Assembly: GCA_025924315.1 (NCBI GenBank)
Contig: JAICIO010000021.1
Coordinates: 1 to 64,000, forward strand
DNA length: 64,000 nt
Source: Phycisphaerae bacterium
GTDB taxonomy: Bacteria > Planctomycetota > Phycisphaerae > Tepidisphaerales > Tepidisphaeraceae
Direction: 5' to 3'
Positions 9,439-18,790 of the stretch are shown one piece after another. A program made the translations under genes and the position numbers. The notes beneath the pieces were generated by a model. The model saw nothing but the letters and a program-made list of their open reading frames with translations, had not been told where the DNA came from and searched no databases. Position 1 is the first letter of the stretch; each line of letters begins with the position of its first letter.

Positions 9439-9499
9439 GAATTAAAAACGCGGCGAAAACCGTAACCGGGGGTGCGGTAAGGTGTCAACGTTGTGCGCT

Positions 9500-9533
9500 T
9501 CACGGCCGCCCAGAGCGCAGCGCCGGGCGGCAT
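9500..9533. repeat. inverted repeat, family R (short-loop copy)
   Basis: TCACGGCCGCCCAGAGC followed by GCGCCGGGCGGCAT forms a hairpin 41 bases past the kdgK stop. The same two arms occur inside mtaB at 38304-38363 with a longer loop. Confidence 0.65.
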
Positions 9534-9573
9534 TTTATCGGACGATGTCGCGAAATGACCCCTGCGAGTACGA

Positions 9574-10656
9574 CTATCGCTTGATCCGCGCACTCCCACC
9601 CTTCGCGACGTGCGACAGCTCATCCAGCGTGATCTGGCTCGTATCACCCATCGTACTCATCAGCAGCGCGCCGTGCGCGACACCGAGGTTCACGCATTCC
9701 TGCGGAGACTTGCCCGTGAGGAAGCCGTACGAAAATCCGCTCGCGAACCCATCCCCGCCGCCCACGCGATCTTCGATCTCCAGGTTCTCAAACATCGGCC
9801 CGTCGTAGAACGCTCCGTCCGCCCACATGATCGCCGACCAGTCGTTGATCGTCGCGGTCTTCACGCCGCGCAAGGTCGTGCCGACGACTTTGATGTTCGG
9901 GAAATCTTTAACCACGCGCTCGACCATCTTCTTGAATGGTCCGACGTCCAGTGCGCCCGCCTTGTGCACGTCCACGCCTTCCGCCCGATACCCGAGCACC
10001 TGCTCAAAGTCCTCCTCGTTGCCAATGAGCACATCGATGTACGGCACGAGCGGCTTGGTCGTCGCGATGGCGTCTTTGCTGCTCCACAGCTTCGAACGGA
10101 AATTCAGATCGTAGCTGACGATGGTCCCCGCCTCGTGCGCTGCTTTGACGGCCTCCGCAACCACCTGTCGGGTCGTTTCGGAGAGCGCACTAAAGATGCC
10201 TCCGGTGTGCAGCCACCGCACGCCATCTTCCTTGAACAGCTTGTTCCAATTTACATCGCCCGGCTTCATCCCCGCCGTCGCGGTGTGTCCGCGATCGTAG
10301 AGCGTGACGCTGCCGCGCTTGGCAACGCCCACTTCGGTGAAGTTCAAGCCGACCCGGTCCTTCGCGCCGACACCGTCGTACTTCCGCTCGACGACGTAGC
10401 TCACATCCATCCCGACGGCTCGAGCATGGTTGCGAATGATCGCGCCCATCGGTGAGCTGTTCAGCCCGCCGACCCATCCCGTTCGCAGGCCCAGACGCGA
10501 GAGGGCGTATGCGACGTTGTATTCGCCGCCACCCACCCACACCTCAAGCAGCGGCGCAAACTCAATTCGCCCATGCTGCGGCGGCGAGAGGCGAATCATC
10601 GATTCGCCGAGCGCGACAAGATCGTATTTCGTTTCTTTGGGATCACGGATTTTCAT
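9574..10656 (-). CDS. kdgK: PfkB-family sugar kinase, probable 2-keto-3-deoxygluconate kinase
   Basis: Ribokinase-family enzyme that phosphorylates a sugar acid, probably KDG to KDPG. 360 residues, with the N-terminal ALGESMIRL and a substrate-side glycine pair VGGGEYNVAYALSRLG. The C-terminal PfkB signature reads DRVGGGDGFASG, whose Asp is the catalytic base. Ends SARIKR. No KDPG aldolase or uronate genes are nearby, so the substrate is inferred from family resemblance. ATG start. Confidence 0.82.
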   Translation of the reverse strand: MKIRDPKETKYDLVALGESMIRLSPPQHGRIEFAPLLEVWVGGGEYNVAYALSRLGLRTGWVGGLNSSPMGAIIRNHARAVGMDVSYVVERKYDGVGAKDRVGLNFTEVGVAKRGSVTLYDRGHTATAGMKPGDVNWNKLFKEDGVRWLHTGGIFSALSETTRQVVAEAVKAAHEAGTIVSYDLNFRSKLWSSKDAIATTKPLVPYIDVLIGNEEDFEQVLGYRAEGVDVHKAGALDVGPFKKMVERVVKDFPNIKVVGTTLRGVKTATINDWSAIMWADGAFYDGPMFENLEIEDRVGGGDGFASGFSYGFLTGKSPQECVNLGVAHGALLMSTMGDTSQITLDELSHVAKGGSARIKR

Positions 10657-10720
10657 TGCTTTTACTCCTCAATTCGGAGGGGCAACTGTAATCGGACGAG
10701 GACGGAAAGTGAATTGCGAG

Positions 10721-10795
10721 GTAGGGTGCGCTTCAGCGCACCGGTTATTCGCTGTGGGCGTGGAGAAATAACGGGTGCGCTGACGCGCACCCTAC
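10721..10795. repeat. intergenic inverted repeat, family A (best copy)
   Basis: GTAGGGTGCGCTTCAGCGCA, then CCGGTTATT, a 20-nt spacer, then AATAACGGGTGCGC and GCGCACCCTAC. Each arm is itself palindromic and the two arms also pair with each other. Confidence 0.9.
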
Positions 10796-10810
10796 GAATG
10801 CGAAGGCAGA

Positions 10811-11872
10811 TTACTTCGATTCGGGTTGTTGCTGTGGTAATGGCGTAGAGGGCTTCGACTGCTCGCGCGCGTGGCGTTTGACCGCCATGTCGATCGCCAT
10901 CTCGATCGCGGAGCGCATCGAGCCTGGGTTGGCCTTGTTGCGCCCGACGATGTCGAACGCGGTGCCGTGATCCGGACTGGTGCGGATGATCGGCAGGCCG
11001 ATCGTGATGTTCACCGCCCGATCGAATGCGAGCAGCTTCACGGGAATCAAACCCTGGTCGTGATACATGCAGACGACGGCGTCGAAGTAGCCGTCGCGCG
11101 CCTTGAGGAAGATCGTGTCCGGCGGATAGGGACCAGTCACATCGATGCCCTGATCTTTCGCCATCAGAATGGCCGGCGCGATGATGCGCTCTTCTTCATC
11201 ACCGAACTGTCCGTTTTCGCTCGCGTGCGGATTCAGCCCCGCCACCGCGATGCGTGGCTTGGGGATGTCGAACCATTCGACCAGCGCCTGGTGGATCAGT
11301 TCGATCGGTTGAAACACCGCGCCGATGTTGAGCTTGCCCCACAAGCCCATCAGCGGAATGTGAACGGTCGAAAGCACAACCTTGAGCGGCCCGCCGGCGA
11401 ACATCATCGCGTGACGCCGCGCGCCAGTGCGCTGGGCGAAAAGTTCCGTGTGACCAGGAAAGTGATACCCCGCGAGCTTCCAGCTTTCCTTCGCGATGGG
11501 GGCGGTGACAACCGCATCGACGATCTTTTGTTTTGCCGCGTCGATTGCATCAAGACAAAAGCGCATCGACGCTTCGCCGCCCATTTTGCTGGGGCTGCGG
11601 ATCGCGCTCCCGCCGAGCATCGAATAGGTGTCGTAATCGACGACGACAACATCGTGCGGATACGCGCGGAGCCGGCCGTTGAACTGATCGCGCCACCAGA
11701 AGACGTCGTATTCCGCGACGTCGGCGGCGTAGTGCAGCAGTTCGTTCATCCCATAAATGATGTACCGCGCCCGATGCCGCAGCACCGGGTCGGCAAGTGC
11801 TTTGACGATCACCTCCGCGCCGATGCCGGCGGGGTCGCCCATGGTGATCGCGATGGTCGGCCTGTAGTCCAT
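10811..11872 (-). CDS. pdxA: 4-hydroxythreonine-4-phosphate dehydrogenase
   Basis: NAD-dependent step of DXP-dependent pyridoxal phosphate synthesis. Motifs: ITMGDPAGIGAEV at the N-terminus, PGHTELFAQ, AGLNPHASENGQFG, YHDQGLIPVKLL and RTSPDHGTAFDI, including the metal-binding histidines of the family. I chose the ATG at 11872 because GGAG lies six bases before it; a TTG eight codons upstream lacks an SD. Divergent from the exported protein gene at 11999. No pdxJ in the window. Confidence 0.93.
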   Translation of the reverse strand: MDYRPTIAITMGDPAGIGAEVIVKALADPVLRHRARYIIYGMNELLHYAADVAEYDVFWWRDQFNGRLRAYPHDVVVVDYDTYSMLGGSAIRSPSKMGGEASMRFCLDAIDAAKQKIVDAVVTAPIAKESWKLAGYHFPGHTELFAQRTGARRHAMMFAGGPLKVVLSTVHIPLMGLWGKLNIGAVFQPIELIHQALVEWFDIPKPRIAVAGLNPHASENGQFGDEEERIIAPAILMAKDQGIDVTGPYPPDTIFLKARDGYFDAVVCMYHDQGLIPVKLLAFDRAVNITIGLPIIRTSPDHGTAFDIVGRNKANPGSMRSAIEMAIDMAVKRHAREQSKPSTPLPQQQPESK

Positions 11873-11998
11873 CTGTGCTCCAACAATAGACCTCAAAACC
11901 GAAATGGCAATCCATCAATCGGCGTGCCAAACACGCCACTATTTACATCGAACAATCGCGCCGTTTTTCGATTGCATTTTTGCTCGCGGCTTCTTGGA

Positions 11999-12898
11999 AT
12001 GAGCGCCATGCGAAGGCACTTGTTGGTGATCTTGTCAACACTTTTCGCACTATTCGTGCCGGCACTTCGCGCGGATGAGAATGACAGTTGGCGAGAGAGA
12101 TTTAACGAGACATACAAGATGGACGACGGCGAAGCGCTCAAGCGCATCGCGCCGCCGTTCATTCCCGAGCGAAAGACCTATTACTTCAAGGAGGAACCGG
12201 ATCAGGCTCGCGCGATTAGCGATCCGCCGACATATTTCACATTTCACTGGACTGGCTCGTCGTTTCAGAACTGGGGCTTGGGCTTCGGCGACGAAAAGGG
12301 CATGACCATCCGCCAGGTTTTGGGCGACGTGCTCGAATTAAAATCGTATCAGATCCAACTGCCGCAGGAATATCCTTCGTTCAAACTTCCGGGCGACTGG
12401 ATGCTCGACGTCACGACGGAAATGCAGCCAAAGCTCGACAAGCTCGCCGACATTATTCGCGACGCGAAAGGGCCGTCGCTCAAGTTCAGCGAAAAAGAGA
12501 TCGAGCGTCCGGTTCTCGTCGCGCAGGGAAAATACGCGTTTCATCCAATTGATGGCGCGTACGAAGCGACCTCCGTTCACTTGTTCATTGGTAAATCCGA
12601 CAAAGATGAAGGCGCCGGCGGCGGATCCGGGTTGCTCGACGAATTCCTCAAAATGCTCGGTGACCGTGTCGGCATGCCTGTGGCGAACGAAGTCGAAGAT
12701 CCGCCTTCACAACGGATTTCGTGGCGCCATCACAGCTCGACGAATTACAAGCAGTTGGCGGGGCTGCCCGAAGGACCTGCGAAAGAGGAGAAGATCAAAC
12801 AGTTACTCGAAATGGTTTCGAAACAGACTGACTTGAAGCTGACGATCGAGCAGCGAAAAGTTTCAGTATGGGTGGCCGAGCCGGCGCCTGCGAAGTGA
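11999..12898 (+). CDS. exported protein of unknown function, TIGR03435-like
   Basis: 299 residues with a signal peptide (RRHLLVILSTLFALFVPALRA). The body is soluble and rich in charged residues. The central part (a hydrophobic strand, then LPGDWMLDV) and the C-terminus (LLEMVSKQTDLKLTIEQRKV) loosely recall the TIGR03435 'soil-associated' exported proteins of Acidobacteria, but the match is by eye. Two in-frame ATGs (11999, 12008) are possible starts. Function unknown. Confidence 0.75.
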   Translation: MSAMRRHLLVILSTLFALFVPALRADENDSWRERFNETYKMDDGEALKRIAPPFIPERKTYYFKEEPDQARAISDPPTYFTFHWTGSSFQNWGLGFGDEKGMTIRQVLGDVLELKSYQIQLPQEYPSFKLPGDWMLDVTTEMQPKLDKLADIIRDAKGPSLKFSEKEIERPVLVAQGKYAFHPIDGAYEATSVHLFIGKSDKDEGAGGGSGLLDEFLKMLGDRVGMPVANEVEDPPSQRISWRHHSSTNYKQLAGLPEGPAKEEKIKQLLEMVSKQTDLKLTIEQRKVSVWVAEPAPAK

Positions 12899-12899
12899 C

Positions 12900-13124
12900 T
12901 CACGAATCCCGCAAACACTTCACCTTCGGCGGCGGGGGTGGGAAACAGTTGATCGCCGCGTGAAGCGATTGATACGCGGAACGGATCGAGTTCAGAATAG
13001 GATCGTTCCCATACCAACCCGTGCGCTCCATCCAGCGAATCACCCGCCCAAGATAATCCCGTCGCTCCGCGATCGCGCGCAGCAACTTCTCGCGGTCCTC
13101 CTGACTCATCCGGGTCACATCCAT
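12900..13124 (-). CDS. small protein of unknown function
   Basis: 74 codons, convergent with the preceding gene (one base between stops). Predicted mainly helical (MSQEDREKLLRAIAERRDYL, RVIRWMERTGWYGND) with a proline run near the end. There is no clear ribosome-binding site. Composition looks protein-like, but a chance reading frame is not excluded. Confidence 0.5.
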   Translation of the reverse strand: MDVTRMSQEDREKLLRAIAERRDYLGRVIRWMERTGWYGNDPILNSIRSAYQSLHAAINCFPPPPPKVKCLRDS

Positions 13125-13205
13125 GTGCGAAGAATACTCGTCCCGAACATTGCGCGCAGTGTCAGACTGGGAAGATTAGTTCGATCGTAATTCAACAAAC
13201 GACTA

Positions 13206-13267
13206 TGTGGCACAGCCGCCCTCGGCTGTGCGTTTCGGAAAGCACAGCCGAGGGCGGCTGTGCCACA
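13206..13267. repeat. intergenic inverted repeat, family B (two-arm copy)
   Basis: TGTGGCACAGCCGCCCTCGG...TGTG and its exact complement on the right (GCACAGCCGAGGGCGGCTGT...) flank about 12 nt. Single-arm copies occur at 23797, 27428 and 60145, and a hybrid at 47079. Confidence 0.9.
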
Positions 13268-13339
13268 CAATCTCATTGCATCAGGCGAGCGATGTGATAT
13301 GACTACGCGTCCGGTGACGAATCTGCCTCGCATGATTCA

Positions 13340-14374
13340 ATGACCACTTCAACCTCTTCTGTCGTTACCCCTTCTTCACGGTTTTCAAGCATTCGCCAGA
13401 TCATCCGATGGATGCTGGGCCTCTGCATTCTCGGAACAGTCGCTGCGATACTTCTAGCCTATCTTCTTCCGCAAAATTTCCGTGCGACGCGGCATAGCTA
13501 CCTGCTTCTGGCCGCTTTTGCGTTCGCCGTTCGCTCACTTCAATTTCAAATCGCGGTCGGATTAGCGGGCGCAGCGATCCTCGCATGGATCATGCGCTCG
13601 TGGCGGCTTTCGATGATCGCATTGCTCCCCGCGATTGTGCTTCTCGCGCCGGTGGCGAGGGATTACCTGCCCAAGAAGCAGCCGGAGACTCGCGCGCAGA
13701 CTTGCCGTGTGATGAGCATGAACCTCCTGTATAAAAATCAGAATACCGATGCGATCGTGAAGCAGATCCGCGAGGCGGATCCGGACGTCGTGCTCGTGGA
13801 GGAGTTCACGCTGTTCCAGAATGATGCATTGCAGAAGGCAATCGGTGCGGAATATCCGTACCAGAGCATCTTCGCGGATCATGGTTCGTCCGGGATCGGC
13901 ATCTTTTCTCGCATTCCGTTCTCAAACGCGGGGGACATCGGGCTCTATAGCTCGCACCAGCAATTGCGTGCGACCCTTCATCTGCCCGGCGGGGATGTCG
14001 CACTCTATGCCGTTCATCTGCGATGTCCGCAGTCGATTCGAAGCATCGCGACCGAGCGGATTCAGACGGCCGACCTGATCGATCGATTGAAGAACGAAAA
14101 ACTCCCGGTGATCGTCGGCGGAGATTTCAACTTCACGCCCGATTCCCCCAACGCCGCCGCGCTGCGCGACATTGGCCTCGCGAGCACGCATGAGCTCGCG
14201 GGCCACGGCCGCGGTACCACATTTCCGTGTGTCGGCCGCTGGTCGCACTTCCCCGGCATCCGCATCGATCACGTGATGATCAGCCACGAGCTAGCGTGCA
14301 CCCGCTCGTATGTCGCCGGCAATAGCGGCTCCGATCACCGCCCAATCGTCGCGGATGTCGGCTGGAAGAAATGA
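13340..14374 (+). CDS. membrane-anchored endonuclease/exonuclease/phosphatase-family protein
   Basis: 344 residues: three N-terminal hydrophobic segments (about residues 22-105), then an EEP catalytic domain starting at VMSMNLLYKN. Active-site motifs are present: VEEF (metal-binding Glu), GGDFNFTPD, HVMI and C-terminal GSDHRPIVADV. The EEP fold covers nucleases, sphingomyelinases and phosphoinositide phosphatases; the membrane anchor suggests an extracytoplasmic phosphodiesterase, but the substrate is unknown. Its terminal 15 bp, including the stop, are duplicated 86 bp downstream across a family A repeat. Confidence 0.83.
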   Translation: MTTSTSSVVTPSSRFSSIRQIIRWMLGLCILGTVAAILLAYLLPQNFRATRHSYLLLAAFAFAVRSLQFQIAVGLAGAAILAWIMRSWRLSMIALLPAIVLLAPVARDYLPKKQPETRAQTCRVMSMNLLYKNQNTDAIVKQIREADPDVVLVEEFTLFQNDALQKAIGAEYPYQSIFADHGSSGIGIFSRIPFSNAGDIGLYSSHQQLRATLHLPGGDVALYAVHLRCPQSIRSIATERIQTADLIDRLKNEKLPVIVGGDFNFTPDSPNAAALRDIGLASTHELAGHGRGTTFPCVGRWSHFPGIRIDHVMISHELACTRSYVAGNSGSDHRPIVADVGWKK

Positions 14375-14461
14375 ACGATCCGTTCGAGGGACCATCTTGT
14401 AGGGTCCGCTTCAGCGGACCGGTTACTTTTTTTCGAAAAGGTGATAGCTGGAAGAAATGAA
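14361..14461. repeat. 15-bp direct repeat flanking a family A element
   Basis: GCTGGAAGAAATGAA occurs at 14361-14375 (the end of the EEP gene) and again, identical, at 14447-14461. Between them lies the family A arm. Confidence 0.8.
14399..14426. repeat. family A repeat, single arm, GGTCC variant
   Basis: GTAGGGTCCGCTTCAGCGGA then CCGGTTAC. It shares the palindromic GGTCCGCT variant with the copy inside mtaB. Confidence 0.8.
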
Positions 14462-14489
14462 TAATGAACAATCGAAAATGAACAATGCG

Positions 14490-16208
14490 TTAGCTGATCC
14501 GCGCCACGATCATCGTGACGTCGTCGGTTCGCCGCGTCATGCCGACGAACCTTCGCATGTCCCAGAGGATGCCTTGCGCCACGGTTTCCGCGTTCGTTCC
14601 GCCTTTCGCGAATGCGTCGAGGATTCTCTGTCGGCCGAAGGTTTCGTCCTTGAAGTTCATCGCGTCCGGAAGGCCATCGGTGTACAGCAGCAGCAGGTCG
14701 TTTGGTTTGAGATCGATGAACTGCTGGCGGAAGATTTCGTTGGGGTCGATGCCGAGGACCATGTTGTCCGTTGTCAGCTCAGTGATCTTTCCGTCGCGGA
14801 GCAGCATCGCGGGCGGATGACCGGCGTTGCAGTAGGTGAAGCGTTTGTTGCGCGTATCGAGCACGCCGTAGAAAAGCGTGACAAACTCGCTCACCTTCGT
14901 GTCGCGGCAGAGCATCTTGTTGAGGCGACTCAGGACTTCGTAGAGGTAGTAAACGTTGTCGACCTGGGCGCGAAGGGCAGCGCGAACGGACGCCATGATG
15001 AGGCTCGCGGGGACGCCTTTGCCGCTCACGTCCGCGATCACTAGCCCGAGGTTGCCATCGGGAAGTGAGATGTAGTCGAAGAAATCGCCGCCGAGGTCGA
15101 AGCTGGGGACGTAAACGGAAGAAAGCTCGACGCCGGGCAACTCGGGCGGGGTTTGCGGAATCATCCGCTGCTGCACGTCCGCGGCCATTCGGACCTGTTT
15201 TTCGAGCGCTTCGGCCTCGATCGATTCCGCGAGCAGACGCGAATTCTCAATCGCCGACGCCGCCTGCGCCGCGATCGCCTTCAGCAGATCGATTTTCGCC
15301 TGGCTGAAGGCTTCCTCCTCCGCCGTGTAAAGCCGCAGCGCCCCGATCGCCTTTCCCTTGTAACGCATTCCGACTGAAAGCATCGACACGATGCCCTCGC
15401 GCTTGGCCTCCTGCGGATACTGCACGCGCGGATCCGTCGTCATGTTTTTCACGTACTCGTATCCGCGCGGCGAAAGGGCGATCTTGTCGATCTGCGCCTT
15501 GCTCAGCAACACCGGGCCTTTGGCGAGGTATTCCCGCGAGAGGTTGTGAACCGCGCGAATGACTAGCTCGTCATGGTCGCGATCGATCAGGCGGATCGAA
15601 ACCGCCTTCACGTTCATCACTTCAGCGACGAGCTCAGTTGTTCGCTGCAAAACGCGCGGCAGATCGCGCGCGTCGGCCAGCATCATTGTGACGTTGTAAA
15701 CCGTCGTCAGCTCGTTGATCCGCTGGCGAAGCTGGAATTCCTGAAAGCACAATCGCGTGATCGCGTTGGCCATCAGGAAGAGAAACTGAATCGCCGCCGG
15801 TCGCGTTTCCCGCGATCGGAGCAATGTCGTCGCAAGCGCCTTGATCTGCTTCGCATCGAGCCCGTATTTCTCCGCGAGCGCCGAAATCTTTGCTTCATCG
15901 ATCGAGCTGATGCCGTTCGGACTGGCGGACATGCGGATCGTGCCGAGCCGCTGGTTGTTCACGATGATCGGCGCGACGTACTCGCGGCCCTCGCGCTGCG
16001 GGCCTTCGGTTTTCGCTTCCGCCTGTTCGATCGCGCGCTGGCGCTTGAGAAACTCCGCGGTGGGATTCGGCTGCGTGAGGACGTTGCCGGCGGCGTCGGT
16101 GATCGTCGCTTTCACGTTGGCGACGGCGGCAAAACCATCCTGGATCTCCTGCAACGTGGCGAGATCCATGAAGTCGGTGAGGCGTAGATTGTCGGGATCA
16201 AAATCCAT
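14490..16208 (-). CDS. PocR-GAF-SpoIIE serine phosphatase (RsbU type)
   Basis: PP2C-like phosphatase expected to dephosphorylate an anti-anti-sigma (STAS) partner. Domain order: N-terminal PocR-type sensor (LTDFMDLATLQEIQDGFA, about residues 10-125), a GAF domain (about 165-315), and a SpoIIE/PPM domain (about 340-570) with GGDFFDYISL, IADVSGKGVPASL, NAGHPPAML, LYTDGL and TDDVTMIV. The metal-binding Asp residues are present. The start was set at the ATG at 16208; a TTG at 16232 would add eight residues, with no SD for either. No STAS or RsbW-like gene is adjacent. Confidence 0.88.
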   Translation of the reverse strand: MDFDPDNLRLTDFMDLATLQEIQDGFAAVANVKATITDAAGNVLTQPNPTAEFLKRQRAIEQAEAKTEGPQREGREYVAPIIVNNQRLGTIRMSASPNGISSIDEAKISALAEKYGLDAKQIKALATTLLRSRETRPAAIQFLFLMANAITRLCFQEFQLRQRINELTTVYNVTMMLADARDLPRVLQRTTELVAEVMNVKAVSIRLIDRDHDELVIRAVHNLSREYLAKGPVLLSKAQIDKIALSPRGYEYVKNMTTDPRVQYPQEAKREGIVSMLSVGMRYKGKAIGALRLYTAEEEAFSQAKIDLLKAIAAQAASAIENSRLLAESIEAEALEKQVRMAADVQQRMIPQTPPELPGVELSSVYVPSFDLGGDFFDYISLPDGNLGLVIADVSGKGVPASLIMASVRAALRAQVDNVYYLYEVLSRLNKMLCRDTKVSEFVTLFYGVLDTRNKRFTYCNAGHPPAMLLRDGKITELTTDNMVLGIDPNEIFRQQFIDLKPNDLLLLYTDGLPDAMNFKDETFGRQRILDAFAKGGTNAETVAQGILWDMRRFVGMTRRTDDVTMIVARIS

Positions 16209-16285
16209 CAGAGCCGGAGGATTGTAAGGCAACGACCGACCGCTTCAACGACGCAGCTTTTGCGCGTCACTTCCAACGAGAATTT

Positions 16286-16351
16286 GCCACGAAGGCACAG
16301 AGGACACAGGGCATTCTTCTTTCTCTCTGTGCTCTCTGTGTGCTCTGTGGC
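16286..16351. repeat. intergenic inverted repeat, family G (tandem-unit arms)
   Basis: Left arm GCCACGAAGGCACAGAGGAC..., right arm ...GTGCTCTCTGTGTGCTCTGT GGC, facing each other across about 10 nt. Each arm is a string of imperfect 9-12 nt units. It lies just upstream of the hydrolase SD. Confidence 0.85.
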
Positions 16352-16375
16352 TATATTCGATTGCAAGGAGATGCG

Positions 16376-17164
16376 ATGGCGGAAAAGAGCATCAATGGCA
16401 CGACCTTGTCGTACGAAGAGCGCGGATCGGGAGTGCCCGTCGTTCTTTTGCACGGATTTCCGCTCGATCGCCGGATCTGGAAAGATCAGGTCGATCCGCT
16501 CAGCAAGCAATATCGCGTGATCGCGGTGGATCTTCGCGGGTTTGGACAATCCAAATCAAACACGCCGTTCACGATGAAGTCGCTCGCGGAAGATATCTGT
16601 TCGCTGCTTCGCGCGATCAACGCGACTCCGTGCGTGCTCGGCGGATTGTCGATGGGCGGATACGTCGCGCTCGCGTTCGCGAGGGAATACCAGAAAGACC
16701 TTCGCGGACTGATGCTGATCGACACGCGCGCGGAAGGAGACACGTCCGAGGGAAAAGCGGGGCGACAGAAAATGATCGACCTCGCCCGAACGAGCGGCAG
16801 CAAGGCCGTCGCGGATCAAATGATGCCGAAAATGCTCGCGCCGAGCACGCCGAAGAATCAGCCGGCCGTCGCACAAGATCTTCAGCGCATCATGGAGGCG
16901 TGCCCTGCGCTCACAATCGAGCACGCATTGGCGGCAATGCGCGATCGCGACGACCAGACTGCATTCCTTCCATCCATTTCCGTTCCCACCCTGATCCTTG
17001 TCGGGCAGGAAGATGCTATCACTCCGCCAAAGATGGCCGAGGCGATGAACGCGCAAATCCCCCGATCGAAGCTGGTGATCATCCCCGATGCCGGCCACAT
17101 GTCGCCGATGGAAAAGCCGCAGGAAGTCACGCGCGCGATGCAGGAACTCCTTGCTCGCCTGTAG
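16376..17164 (+). CDS. alpha/beta hydrolase
   Basis: 262-residue alpha/beta-fold hydrolase. Oxyanion region LLHGFPLDRRIW, nucleophile elbow GGLSMGGYVAL (Ser), acid near VGQEDAITP and catalytic His in DAGHMSPMEKP. It resembles 3-oxoadipate enol-lactonase and general esterases; substrate unknown. The start is fixed by AAGGAG five bases upstream of the ATG at 16376. The TAG stop is the second to fourth base of the family M repeat (TGTAGGTGCGAGCC). Confidence 0.87.
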   Translation: MAEKSINGTTLSYEERGSGVPVVLLHGFPLDRRIWKDQVDPLSKQYRVIAVDLRGFGQSKSNTPFTMKSLAEDICSLLRAINATPCVLGGLSMGGYVALAFAREYQKDLRGLMLIDTRAEGDTSEGKAGRQKMIDLARTSGSKAVADQMMPKMLAPSTPKNQPAVAQDLQRIMEACPALTIEHALAAMRDRDDQTAFLPSISVPTLILVGQEDAITPPKMAEAMNAQIPRSKLVIIPDAGHMSPMEKPQEVTRAMQELLARL

Positions 17165-17251
17165 GTGCGAGCCTGCGTCGCGGTCGGGGCAGCCGACATC
17201 GGTTATCATTTCGACGCTGCGCATCGACGCGACGCAGGCGTCGCCGCTACA
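17160..17251. repeat. intergenic inverted repeat, family M
   Basis: TGTAGGTGCGAGCCTGCGTC on the left and GACGCAGGCGTCGCCGCTAC on the right, about 40 nt apart. It contributes the stop codon of the preceding gene. Confidence 0.8.
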
Positions 17252-17277
17252 ATGCTGCACCTTGATTTGGAGTTTGA

Positions 17278-18777
17278 ATGAACCGTGAACGACTCGCCTG
17301 GACCGTCAGCCTTGTCCTCATCGCGCTGCTCGCGTTCCAGATTCCCGCCTCCCTCGCCCAGCGCGACGACGATTACGCCTTCGTCGGAAAGCTCGTCGAA
17401 ATCCAGCGGCAGATCACCAGCAACTACGTCGATCCCGTCGATGAGAACAAGCTGCGTGACGCCGCCATCGAAGGCATGCTCAGCGAGCTCGATCCCTTCA
17501 GCGTCTACGTTCCGCCGGCCAAGACGGAAGAATTCGAGCGGATGCTAGAGAACAGCTTCAAAGGCGTCGGCATTCAGCTCGACCAGAACGAGCAAACCGG
17601 CGCGATCGAAGTTGTCACGCCGATCGACGGCAGCCCCGCCCTCAAGGCCGGCGTGCTCGCGGGCGATCAGATCCTCAAAGTGAACGGCGAATCGATCGAA
17701 GGCCTGCGCCTGCCGGAGGTGATCAAAAAAATCGCCGGCCCGCTCGGCAGCGACGTCGCGCTCACCGTCAAGCACGCGACTGGCGAAACCGCCGACATCA
17801 AAATGACCCGCGAAGAGATCGTCGTGCCGACCGTCAAAGGTTATCAGCGCAATCCGGATAACACCTGGGATTATTTCGTCAGCGACGATCCGAAGATCGC
17901 GTACCTCCGCATCACGCAGTTCACGAGCGAAACCTACGACCGCATGAAGGAGGTCATGAATGATCTCATGAAGCAGGGCATGGACGGCCTGATCCTCGAC
18001 CTTCGCTTCAATCCGGGCGGGCGCCTCGACCAGGCGGTGCAGATCGTCGACATGTTCGTCGATCACGGCGTGATCGTGAGCACCAAGGGCCGCAATCGCC
18101 CCGAGCAGAAGATCGAAGCGACGAGCGAAGGCACGCTGCCGAAGTTTCCGATGATCGTGCTGGTCAACGAGCACTCCGCCAGTGCTTCCGAAATCGTTTC
18201 GGGCAGTTTGAAGGACAACAATCGCGCGCTGGTCATCGGCACGCGCACGTACGGCAAAGGCTCGGTGCAGGAAGTGATTCCGCTCGACAGCAAGGGCGGC
18301 GAGCTGAAGCTCACCGTCGCGTATTACTATCTGCCCAGCGGCCGCCTCGTGCACAAGAAAAAGGACGCGACCGACTGGGGCGTCGAGCCGAACATCACTG
18401 TCCCGATGGACGTCGCCGCCGAGGGCCGCGTGCTGCACGATCGCCTTGAACAAGAGCTGATGAAGCGGCCCATGCCCAAGGCCGCGACGAATCCAAAGAC
18501 CCCCGCGGCGACGACGCAGGTCGTCGATACGCAGTTGCAACGCGCAGTCGACACGATGGTCGCGGTCCTCGTGCTCGATCAGAACAAGAGCGACCGCAAG
18601 GGGAAGTTGGTGCCGCCGATTACCGAAAAGGTGTCGCCGCTGCCGACAACGTCAACCGCGACCCCCGCGTCGCAATCGGCCCCCGCGATGCCGGTGGTGT
18701 CGCCCGCGCCGACGACGAAGTCTTCTCCGACTTCGAAGAAGGCAACGCCCGCGGCGACGACGGGCACGTCGAAGTAA
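17278..18777 (+). CDS. ctpA: S41 family carboxy-terminal processing protease
   Basis: Periplasmic Ser/Lys protease. Residues 7-27 form a signal anchor. A PDZ domain follows (about 95-175; KGVGIQLDQNEQ, AGVLAGDQILKVNG). The S41 core has GLILDLRFNPGG, the nucleophile in NEHSASASEIVSG and the general-base Lys in GTRTYGKGSVQ. The C-terminal 80 residues are a low-complexity Pro/Ala/Thr/Ser tail that ends TPAATTGTSK. The 499-residue length fits CtpA. Plus-strand neighbours are tsaD and nnrD. Confidence 0.93.
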   Translation: MNRERLAWTVSLVLIALLAFQIPASLAQRDDDYAFVGKLVEIQRQITSNYVDPVDENKLRDAAIEGMLSELDPFSVYVPPAKTEEFERMLENSFKGVGIQLDQNEQTGAIEVVTPIDGSPALKAGVLAGDQILKVNGESIEGLRLPEVIKKIAGPLGSDVALTVKHATGETADIKMTREEIVVPTVKGYQRNPDNTWDYFVSDDPKIAYLRITQFTSETYDRMKEVMNDLMKQGMDGLILDLRFNPGGRLDQAVQIVDMFVDHGVIVSTKGRNRPEQKIEATSEGTLPKFPMIVLVNEHSASASEIVSGSLKDNNRALVIGTRTYGKGSVQEVIPLDSKGGELKLTVAYYYLPSGRLVHKKKDATDWGVEPNITVPMDVAAEGRVLHDRLEQELMKRPMPKAATNPKTPAATTQVVDTQLQRAVDTMVAVLVLDQNKSDRKGKLVPPITEKVSPLPTTSTATPASQSAPAMPVVSPAPTTKSSPTSKKATPAATTGTSK

Positions 18778-18790
18778 TCGCGCGCTCTGA

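Noticed and set aside
10871-11998. N-terminal extension that would make the exported protein 675 residues
   Set aside because: The extension is antisense to pdxA and precedes a clear signal peptide at 11999.
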